Shown here: one piece after another, positions 11,856 to 22,146 of the stretch
How positions within the stretch are numbered: position 1 is the first letter of the stretch
Layout of the letters: each line of letters begins with the position of its first letter
Assembly (NCBI GenBank): GCA_018857735.1
Contig: JABMCL010001887.1
Coordinates: forward strand, 250,001 to 314,000
Length of the DNA: 64,000 nucleotides
DNA from: Alviniconcha marisindica
Lineage: Eukaryota > Mollusca > Gastropoda > Provannidae
Direction of reading: 5' to 3'
Program-made: the position numbers and the translations under genes
The notes under the pieces: generated by a model
The model's database searches: none
What the model was told of the DNA's origin: nothing
What the model saw: the letters and a program-made list of their open reading frames with translations, nothing else

Positions 11856-13690
11856 ACCCCGTGTCATCTCGGCTAGCCACCCCCACCAAAGTAGAAAACA
11901 GCTCAGAAATTGGCCGAGTGGTACACACAAGAGCAAACAAGCGGTCACAAAAAGACAAGCTGGTCACTTGCTGGTATCATTGTTTCGGTTCTAAAAATTC
12001 TGAGCTGTCCGCCCAGAGGCATCACCATGTGGCACCTCACTGGCAGTGTTCTTCACAGCAAGCTCCAGTGCACAGAATAGGAATCCACAGCAAGTTAATA
12101 ACTGGGTTTTAACATCCTGTGTCATCTCGGCTAGCCACCCACACCAAAGGTCCAGCGCACAGAGTAGGAATCCACAGCAAGTTAATACTAACTGGTGTTT
12201 TAACATCCTGTGTCATCTCGGCTAGCCACCCACACCAAAGGTCCAGCGGACAGAGTAGGAATCCACAGCAAGTTAATAACTGGGTTTTAACATCCTGTGT
12301 CATCTCGGCTAGCCACCCACACCAAAGGTCCAGCGCACAGAGTAGGAATCCACAGCAAGTTAATAACTAACTGGTGTTTTAACATCCTGTGTCATCTCGG
12401 CTAGCCACCCACACCAAAGGTCCAGCGCACAGAGTAGGAATCCACAGCAAGTTAATAACTGGTGTTTTAGCATCCTGTGTCATTTTGGCTAGCCACCCAT
12501 ACCAAAGGTCCAGCACACAGAGTAGATATCCACAGCAAGTTAATTACTAACTGGTGTTTTAACATCCTGTGTCATCTCGGCTAGCCACCCACACCAAAGG
12601 TCCAGCGCACAGAGTAGGAATCCACAGCAAGTTAATAACTAACTGGTGTTTTAACATCCTGTGTCATCTCGGCTAGCCACCCACACCAAAGGTCCAGCGC
12701 ACAGAGTAGGAATCCACAGCAAGTTAATAACTGGTGTTTTAGCATCCTGCGTCATCTCGGCTAGCTACCCACACCAAAGGTCCAGCGCACAGAGTAGGAA
12801 TCCACAGCAAGTTAATAACTGGTGTTTTAGCATCCTGTGTCATTTCAGCTAGCCACCCATACCAAAGGTCCAGCGCACAGAGTAGATATCCACAGCAAGT
12901 TAACAACTAACTGGTGTTTTAACATCCTGTGTCATCTCGGCTAGCCACCCACACCAAAGGTCCAGCGCACAGAGTAGATATCCACAGCAAGTTAATTACT
13001 GGGTTTTAGCATCCTGTGTCATCTCGGCTGAAACAAGTCCACGCAGTGTCCACAGCACCAAACAGGTCCAGCGCACAGAGTAGGAATCCACAGCAAGTTA
13101 ATAACATGGGTTTTAACATCCTGTGTCATCTCGGCTAGCCACCCACACCAAAGGTCCAGCGCACAGAGTAGGAATCCACAGCAAGTTAATAACTGGGTTT
13201 TAACATCCTGTGTCATCTCGGCTAGCCACCCACACCAAAGGTCCAGCGCACAGAGTAGGAATCCACAGCAAGTTAATAACTGGTGTTTTAACATCCTGTG
13301 TCATTGGCTAGCCACCCAACCAAAGGTCCAGCCACAGAGTAGATATCCACAGCAAGTTAACTAACTGGTGTTTTAGCATCCTGTGTCATTGGCTAGCCAC
13401 CCACACCAAAGGTCCAGCACACAGAGTAGATATCCACAGCAAGTTAATAACTAACTGGTGTTTTAACATCCTGTGTCATCTCGGCTAACCACCCACACCA
13501 AAGGTCCAGCGCACAGAGTAGATATCCACAGCAAGTTAATTACTGGGTTTTAACATCCTGTCATCTCGGCTAGCTACCCACACCAAAGGTCCAGCGCACA
13601 GAGTAGATATCCACAGCAAGTTAATTACTAACTAGTGTTTTAACATCCTGTGTCATCTTGACTAGCCACCCACACCAAAGGTTCCCAGAT
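11856..13690. repeat. Minisatellite, ~87-93-bp unit
   Basis: About eighteen copies of a unit running GTGTCATCTCGGCTAGCCAC, then CACCAAAGGTCCAGCGCACA, GAGTAGGAATCCACAGCAAG and TTAATAACTGGTGTTTTAAC. Length variation comes from presence or absence of an ACTAACTGG segment. The first unit (11856 onward) is broken by about 170 bp of unrelated sequence, which contains a small inverted repeat (ACAGCTCAGAAATT near 11898 and AATTCTGAGCTGT near 11995). One inner unit near 13030-13070 also carries foreign sequence. Confidence 0.93.
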
Positions 13691-14880
13691 ACTCAACACC
13701 AGCCTGCATAACTTGCACCCTGAACACCTAGCCTGCACCCTCAACACCTAACCTGCACCCTCAACACCTAACACACTCAGCTGGCCTGCTGAACACCTGA
13801 CACACTTAACATGCACCTTGAATACCTAACACAGTTTTAACCCACACCCTGAACACCAAACACACTTAACCTGCACCCTGAACACCTAACACACTTAACC
13901 TGCCTGCCGAACACCTTACACACATGCGCCCTGAACACTTAACACATAACCTGCATGCTGAATACCTAGCACACTACACATGCACCCTGAACACCTCACA
14001 CAACTAACCTGCCTGCTGAACACCTAACACACTTAACCTACCTTCTGAACACTTAACACACTTAACCTACCTGCTGAAGGTTTAACTCTTTCAAGGCTTT
14101 CCACGTCTCAAGACACGGAACTTAGCAGTAAGCTTGACAACGATCTGCGTCTTCAGACACAGTAAGAATTGAAGATTTTTAACGGTCTGAGCAACTTTCA
14201 CATTGATCGGATGCAATTATATTACACTAACTGCATCAATTTCGGATACTTTCGGTAATCCCCCTTAGTCCAGTCAAGTGTTCCTTTGTCGGTTTTGGTC
14301 TTTGTAACACATGTCAAACTGACGAGAGTTGTACGTTTCAAAAAGGTGGCGTGCAGAGTGAACAGGCGTTACTTGACGTGGGAAGCTGTGGAATTAGGAC
14401 TGAATGAGGGCTCAGATCGAGAAGATTTTTCGGACAGTGGTTCTGAAGAGAACATTGTTGATTCTAGCAAGGAGTTTGTGCCAGTAGATCTCGAGGCGGA
14501 CTCGAGTGACCGCGATAATAACATCTTCATTTTCATCATTGGGATCCGTGCGACCAGTAGAATAAACTTTTGTTTTTTTGTTTTACTGTGTTTGGATAGT
14601 TCCTGCTTTGCTGTTGCGACAGAGGAAGGTATGTGATATGACTCTATGGATTATCTGACAAGTACACATCCTAAGCTTTCTAAAAATGTATCTGTTTATT
14701 GTATTATTCCTAGTAGATTATTTACTACATTTTTTTTTTTTAAACATGCAAAAACAGTGTGTCTACAGGAGCTGAGAGCATCATTTTGTGGAGTCTTGAA
14801 TGAGTTAACACACTTAACCTGCTGAACACCTAACACACTTAACCTGCCTGCTGAACACCTAACACACTTAACCTGTATAC
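13690..14880. repeat. Minisatellite, ~30-bp CCTGCACCCTGAACACCTAA unit
   Basis: Units like CTGAACACCTAACACACTTA then ACCTGC run from 13700 to 14081 and resume at 14805-14876. The two halves are separated by the piggyBac-like element at 14086-14804, so they were one array before insertion. Confidence 0.88.
14086..14804 (+). mobile_element. piggyBac-type remnant (719 bp) with TTAA target sites
   Basis: Flanked by TTAA at 14082-14085 and 14805-14808. The ends are inverted: CTCTTTCAAGGCT on the left and CTCATTCAAGACT read from the right, 11 of 13 matching. A plus-strand frame at about 14350-14520 encodes RRYLTWEAVELGLNEG and then an acidic serine stretch (DREDFSDSGSEEN), the style of a piggyBac transposase N terminus. 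The catalytic domain is absent and the frame runs into non-coding sequence, so this is an internally deleted, non-autonomous derivative. Confidence 0.8.
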
Positions 14881-15286
14881 ACTGTGACCTACCCCCCCCC
14901 CCCCCCCCCCCCCCACCTACCCCCCCCACCTCCCCCGATATCCCCAGAGGAACTACCTCAAGGCCAACCAACTCCTTTGGTTTAAAAGATGAACTTCCAC
15001 TAAAACACAGTGACAGAGGAACAACTCTGACATACATCTTCTTGGGATTACAAGTTCGTGGAACAGGTTAAACTAATGCTAGCTTCCAGCTGCACATGGG
15101 TGAGCCTTCACTAACACATGTACTTCACTCACACTGACTGAACACAGCTGCATCCTGGGCCTTGTAGTTAAACCTGAAGTGATTGTGATAGTACTGGGCT
15201 GGCCTATGGTTTATAACAATAACAGATAACAGTGTGTTTGTGTTAGTGTTAGTGTTACTGTGTGTGCGTGCGTGCGTGCCTGCATA

Positions 15287-15327
<41 letters not shown>

Positions 15328-16056
15328 GTATGTATGATGTATGTGCATGCATGCATGCACGTGTACATGCATACAAAACTAAAAACAGCACAAAGCAAAA
15401 GTGCAAGTTTCTGACAGCAACAATCTATACTAACACTGACTAACAAAGAGTGAACAGCAACAGTGTCAGTGTGCAAATACCCCTCCTCTACTAGCACTAC
15501 ATTCAATGCTGCCTCTCTCAGCTTTTTTACACTCCCAAAGCAAAGGACATCCTGCTGATTAATGTTGTTATGATCCCTTGCCTTAAAACCCAGCATGCAA
15601 AGGGGTATCCAACAACCAGAGAGAAAAAAGTGTTAGATTTAAAAAAACAAAAAACAAAAAACAAAGACAATGTACATTACATTTTACACTTTCCTTTTGG
15701 AGTATACATTTACAATACACATGTAATACACATCCTGTACATAAGCTGGCTTGTCTGACTGACGAATTAATTCTTATTAAAGTTAAAACGATCAACCATA
15801 GAACCTGACATTGATACAAGAAGTATTTTCCATAAAAACTCAAAAACAATCTGAACACACATGTTTTTAAAAATCAAAATTATCAAGGGTGATATGCACA
15901 TTCCATCTTAGGGTCAAGTGCACTGAACAATTTCTGACCAGAAATTATATCAACAATGGACACAGTTCTTGAAGAAGGTGGAGGGTAAAAAAGAGATATA
16001 AATAAAAAAATCAACCTAAAATACTGCACCTTCTTGAGCCAGGCTGAGGTAAGAAT
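14871..16056. other. Intergenic, simple repeats
   Basis: A long C-run with short interruptions at about 14892-14935, a (GT)n/(GC)n composite at about 15254-15365, and an A-rich tract near 15640-15662. A minus-strand stretch around 15560-15460 is open (contains NQQDVLCFGSVKKLREAA) but its only nearby acceptor gives the wrong phase for gene A. Confidence 0.5.
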
Positions 16057-16062
16057 TTACAA

Positions 16063-16312
16063 CACATTTCTCTCTCTATATATTCCTATTTTACAAAGGT
16101 AGTCACAAAGCCAATGCTGAACAGGAACAACAGCTACTTCGGTGAAAGCGTTATGGCCAACACGGGACAAGGTCACCCCATTCCCAGCACAGTCAGAAGT
16201 GCCCCCTGCTATCAAAAACAACACTGCTACATGTCCGTCCGTGTCAAGGAAAATCATGGGACTGACCAAGCCAAACAAAGTGGGTGAGTAAAGCCAACAT
16301 CCACCCATGAAA
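16063..16312 (-). CDS. Candidate last exon of gene A (low confidence)
   Basis: Exon 12 of gene A ends two bases into a codon. About 1.3 kb downstream an acceptor (CTGTGTCTTTAG) is followed by a minus-strand frame that completes this codon and stays open for about 80 residues to a TAA at about 16063. The phase match is the main support. The predicted peptide is hydrophobic and matches no domain I know, and an acceptor two bases later would instead stop after about 25 codons. The true end of gene A may lie elsewhere. Confidence 0.25.
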
Positions 16313-17602
16313 TGCTGTGCTCCTCTAAAGACACAGGGCAGTCACAATATATTATTATTAGGGGCCAAATGTCTCAAATGTCTTTGGAAAAAAGGTCATC
16401 CAGGTCATCCCTTGCCAGGTCATGCCATCTTTGCCAGTAGCTGTGCTGACCTCAGGGGGGGGGGGGCATGCAGACAACACCACACACAGACAGACACATG
16501 TGCACAAATACTCAACCTCACTCCGGATCGCTTCAAGGGCGTACCAAAAACAGACAGAAATCATAAAACATGTCATTGAAACAGATTTGACAATGCTCTG
16601 GTGACTAGTTCGGGTAGAGTACGCACCGGTTTGCATGCGTTCTCCACTGTGTGCTGACTGCTCATTGCCAAAGTTGCACAGTTTCGGGGTGTGCGAGTTC
16701 ATGTACATTTTAGTAAAACATAATTTGAATTGGAGACTACAGCACTGTTTGATATGCTCTAAACACTACACACACCAGTACACACACAAACTCTCTTCTC
16801 ACATACTCTACTTCCTCCCTCACACACACACACATACACACAGGTTTCTGTGTCCAAACTAATGTTACTCAATACTGATTAACACCAACCACTGGCTTTT
16901 CTTCATTTCCTGCAGTCAGCAACAGTGCTTTTTAAAAAGAAAAAACTTTGACATTGCTGTAGATCTAGAAAAAAATCAAAAAGTGTCACGCAAAATTTGC
17001 CCAAAGCCAAAATTGTGCGCATAGTTTACATTGTCCTATCAGCAACCTTTTGAACCAAAAAGCGGTTCAAAACAAATGACAATCTGTTGCTCTGAAGGAA
17101 TGGAAGAGCTGTCACATGTTCTAGTCCTGCCCAACAGTAAGCTTTTATAGTCATACTCAGATTTTTTAAAGCTGAAATGTTTGGGGTCAATAACCAAAAA
17201 CACTCAGCCGCTGCTCAGTCTGCAGTCATTGCTGCCCCTACTCACTCAACCCACACACACAAACATACACACACACATGCGCACGCATATGCACGCAGCA
17301 TGCACATCACGCGTGCGCACACACACACATGCACACACACACACATACGTACACGCTCAGAGTTCATCCATTCCACGCAAAAACAACACTCACATGAAAA
17401 AAGGTTACCAAGTTCGACCACTGACATGCAATAACTACAGAGTTCCTTCAATCTCACAAAACCACCACCAGATCATATCACTCACCAAGCATCATGGTCC
17501 ACCACAAGCCGAGAACAATGACTAACTTTCTACGACTCCCTCAGCATGACAGCCAAGGTCCATAACACACACACAGACCGCTAACCAAGCGCCATAACTT
17601 AC
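16313..17602. other. Downstream of gene A exon 12; simple repeats
   Basis: A short G-run near 16456-16467 and (CA)n tracts near 16820-16843 and 17252-17345. No exon with the correct phase was found here apart from the candidate at its left border. Confidence 0.45.
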
Positions 17603-17799
17603 ATGTCTTCAAACTTATAGAAGACCTTGGCCCCGACAATCTTGACGTTGGCATGATCCAGGGTCTTGACGATGTCCGCAGGGTCCACCTTGAGATCGGT
17701 GATCTGGTCGATGCTGGGCAGGCGCCACAGACCGTTGCCTGCCGGCACCAAGGTGTGCACCCACACTCCCTCTGCCTGCCCCGTGGGTGTGGCTATCAC
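17603..17799 (-). CDS. Gene A exon 12
   Basis: Acceptor GTGCCAACAG, phase 0 in; donor GACAT then GTAAGT, leaving two bases. Encodes VIATPTGQAEGVWVHTL and further on KIVGAKVFYKFED. The mix of glycine, aromatic and beta-branched residues reads as a folded domain continuing from exon 11. Confidence 0.75.
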
Positions 17800-20700
17800 C
17801 TGTTGGCACAGCAACACACAAACCTCAGTGTGTATCAAACAACACAACAGGCACTCAAACCCAAAGTGTAGCCTTACTCAATGATAACTCCTTCGATGGA
17901 CTGAAAAGTGAACGAATGAACTAAAAGACAGTGAATGCATGAATTAAAAGGACGAAAGCAATCAGGCTGAATTGTTCATCTAATCGTAACAGCTGGCACA
18001 CCCTTACCCTTTGCCAGTGGCAGCTGGCACACCCTTCCCCTTTGCAAGTGGCAGCTGGCACACCCTTCCCCTTTGCCAGTGGCAGACCACACACCCTTCC
18101 CCTCTGCCAGTGGCAGACCGCACACCCTTCCCCTTTGCCAGCGGCATACCCTTCCCCTTTGCAGGGGTGGCTGGCGCACCCTTCCCCTTTGCCAGTGGCA
18201 CACCCTTCCCCTTTACCAGTGGTAGCTGGCACACCCTTCCCCTTTGCCAGTGGCACACCCTTCCCCTTTGCCAATGGCAGACTGCACACCCTTCCCCTTT
18301 GCCAGTGGCAGACCACACACCCTTCCCATTTGCCAGTGGCAGACCCTTCCCCTTTGCCAGTGGCACACCCGTCCCCTTTGCCAGTGACAGATGGCACACC
18401 AAACGGCCTGACTCTGACTCTGAGTAAGTGTGATCTGCACATAACTTGTGATGAACAAGGAGCAGCAACTTTCACTGGGAAAAGAGCCAGGTTAAAAAAA
18501 GGATTCTTTCTCAGCCTCACTTCAGCTGGTGGGTACACACTGGCCTCAGCCTCCTGGACCCCTGTGGCTGATCAGACTGACAACCACACAGCTGCTGATT
18601 TCATTTCATTAAAATAAAAAAGTGGAAGACTGAAGAAAGTTTTCAATTTCAGCCTCACCTCAGCTGGCATGGGCACTGAGAGTCATGACCACAAAGCTGC
18701 TTTCATTCAGAAAGGCAGAAGACTGAAAAACGTTTTCATCTCAGCCAGCGTGGGTGCTGGCATCACCCTATTCAGAGTCATGACCACAGCGCATTACCCT
18801 ATTATTCAGCATGTCACCCTATTCAGAGTCATGACCACAGCGTGTCACCCTATTCAGAGTCATGACCACAGTGTGTCACCCTATTCAGCGCATTACTCTA
18901 TTATTCAGAGTCATGACCACAGCGTGTCACCCTATTCAGAGTCATGACCACAGCGTGTCACCCTATTCAGAGTCATGACCACAGTGTGTCACCCTATTCA
19001 GAGTCATGACCACAGTGTGTCACCCTAGTCAGAGTCATGACCACAGCGCATCACCCTATTCTGAGTCATGACCACAGCGCATCACCCTAGTCAGTCATGA
19101 CCACAGTCCGTCACTCTATTCAGAGTCATGACCACAGTGCATCACCCTATTCAGAGTCATGACCACAGTGTGTCACCCTATTCAGTCATGACCACAGCAT
19201 GTCACCGTAGTCAGTCATGACCACAGTGTGTCACCCTATTCAGAGTCATGACCACAGCGCATTACCCTATTCAGTCATGACCACAGCGCGTCACCCTATT
19301 CAGTCATGACCACAGCACGTCACCTTATTCAGTCATGACCACAGCATGTCACCCTATTCAGAGTCATGACCGCAGCACGTCACACTATTCAGAGTCATGA
19401 CCACAGCACGTCACCCTAGTCAGAGTCATGACCACAGTGTGTCACCCTATTCAGAGTCATGACCACAGCATGTCACCCTAGTCAGAGTCATGACCACAGC
19501 ATGTCACCCTATTCAGTCATGACCACAGCGCATCACCCTAGTCAGAGTCATGACCACAGCATGTCACCCTATTCAGTCATGACCACAGCATGTCACCCTA
19601 TTCAGAGTCATGACCACAGCGTGACACCCTATTCAGAGTCATGACCACAGCGCATCACCCTATTCAGAGTCATGACCACAGCACGTCACCCTATTCAGAG
19701 TCATGACCACAGCATGTCACCCTATTCAGTCATGACCACAGCACGTCACCCTATTCAGAGTCATGACCACAGCATGTCACCCTATTCAGAGTCATGACCA
19801 CAGCGCATCACCCTAGTCAGAGTCATGACCACAGCATGTCACCCTATTCAGAGTCATGACCACAGCATGTCACCCTATTCAGAGTCATGACCACAGCGTG
19901 TCACCCTATTCAGTCATGACCACAGCACGTCACCCCTATTCAGAGTCATGACCACAGCATGTCACCCTATTCAGAGTCATGACCACAGCATTCACCCTAT
20001 TCAGAGTCATGACCACAGCATGTCACCCTATTCAGAGTCATGACCACAGCATGTCACCCTATTCAGTCATGACCACAGCATGTCACCCTAGTCAGAGTCA
20101 TGACCACAGCATGTCACCCTATTCAGAGTCATGACCACAACATGTCACTCTATTCAGAGTCATGACCACAGCACATCACCCTAGTCAGAGTCATGACCAC
20201 AGCGCTGCTACTTTCAACAGGACAAGCAGAGTATTCAGGAAGGACTAAACCTGAGCCTTACCTCAGCTGGTGTGTGCATCGGCCTGGTCCTGCTGGACCT
20301 CTCAGACTCCTTGGACACGTTGACTAGGATGAAGGTGCCCGGCTTGTACAGAGTATCCCCACCTCCACCCCTGCCACACAGCAACCAGTGGCGTGACAAG
20401 CTGAGCGTGACGCTTCTCTCATAGTCAGAGTCACATGTCAAAACTTCCATTTCTTAATGGAACAGCTGAGCATGACGCTTCTCTCATAGTCACAAGTCAA
20501 AACGTCCATTTCTTAATGGAACAGCTGAGCATGACGCTTCTCTCATAGTCACAGGTCAAAACGTCCATTTCCTAATGGAACAGCTCTAGGAAAATGGACT
20601 CACCAATAAGACGAAAAACAGGGAAATAATAACTCACAAGCACTTTTGACAAGTCCCTAAACCTTTTTCCACCTGAAGCTGAATCATCAAAAGCATATTG

Positions 20701-22031
20701 TTTCCCTATTTTTCATCTTATTGTTGAGTACATTTTCCTAGATCTTTTCCATTCTGTTGTTTGCTCATTCCTCCATTTCCTAAGTTCAATTCTGTTCAAG
20801 ATGGTATCCACCTGCTCCATTCCTGTATCTAAGAACATTTTTTTCCAGCACTGCCTTCATTTTCGCAATGTTTGCCTTTGATATAAAAATGTTGCTTTTA
20901 AAAGTTGGAATGTTGCCTTAGAAACATAAATGTTGCCTTGGAAATCATTAGAACATTGGTCCTGGCTGACATCACAGCACTCTGCTTGCTTCTATGTTCA
21001 GTTCTGATTGTGGGTACAGAAAATGCTGTTCGACAAGAAAAAAAGAGAGAGAAAGAAGAAAGGGGAAGAAGGAGAAGAAAAGAAAAAAGGGGGGGGGGGG
21101 GGGGGGGGAGGGAAAAAAGGAAACAAACACCAGAACAAAAAAACAGAAGGATCGAAGGGAAAAAAACAGGAAGCAAACATCACTAACTCATCGTGCTGCT
21201 GCTGCTCCGACTCCAAGGGAGGAGATACAGCTGGAGGTGAGTGAACGTCAGCTTCCGTCGTCACCTCCATGTTTAAAGATGTCTGCTCCTCCGCTCCCCC
21301 CTCTGGACAAAAGCACAAACATTTCAAGCTCCATTCTCTTTCACATTATTCCCAAATCCCTGATCATCTTTTGTCCAGGCTCGGCAAGCAACAGTACTGC
21401 AGAAACCCACTGACAAGCACTAAAACCTGTTCAGAGAAGAAAATAATAGCAGCCTACATCTTTCCCCATCATTTTTAAATCCCATCACACCAAAAAAGTA
21501 TGGGCTGATATATATCCAAGCAACAGTGACGCACAGTAGTAGTAGTAACTGGATTTTAATGTCCTGTCAACCACACATGGCCACCTCAGGACAATCGAAC
21601 TCAGGTCGTAAGCAAATACACATTTCTAAACTCTTCTCACACATGTATCAACCCTCTGTCAAGTCAATCTACAAAACCAATCACTTCACAAACATAAAAC
21701 ATACATACACAAACATCAGACACAAATTTCTGAAGTTAGTCCCGAAACAAAATAACCAGTCACGTGTACTTTTTTTTTTAACCTAGGCATTGTTTTTCAT
21801 CTTGCATAATATCTGCACCACAGGCAACACAGCAAAACCAAATAACAACATATAAACAAATTCAAAACAAAAGATTTACCTGACTCTGGGGTGTCGAGCT
21901 TTCGTTTCTTGCCTTTGCTGCCTTTTTCCGACTGCTTGTTGCGGGCTCTCTTTGCTGACCCTGTCAACACACAAAAGGTGATCTTGCAGTCCGACAGCAG
22001 CTTAACAGATAACTGTGGCACCTGCCAGAAC

Positions 22032-22087
<56 letters not shown>

Positions 22088-22088
22088 A

Positions 22089-22146
<58 letters not shown>

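Noticed and set aside
11991..13294. Several open frames with a repeated WCGWLAEMTQDVK peptide
   Set aside because: Periodic translation of the 90-bp minisatellite; every frame dies when the unit length changes.
15255..15596. Minus-strand stretch with NQQDVLCFGSVKKLREAALN as a gene A exon
   Set aside because: The only nearby acceptor gives phase 0, while exon 12 leaves two bases; the frame then runs into a (CA)n tract.
17921..18538. 205-codon minus-strand frame with CHWQRGRVC repeats
   Set aside because: A minisatellite in intron 11 of gene A; the frame is open on both strands, which is a mark of simple periodicity.
20998..21327. 109-codon minus frame extending gene A exon 10 in both directions
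   Set aside because: Outside 21230-21188 it is purine/pyrimidine-run translation (PPPPPPPFFF); the acceptor CTCCAG and the needed phase limit the coding part to 43 nt.
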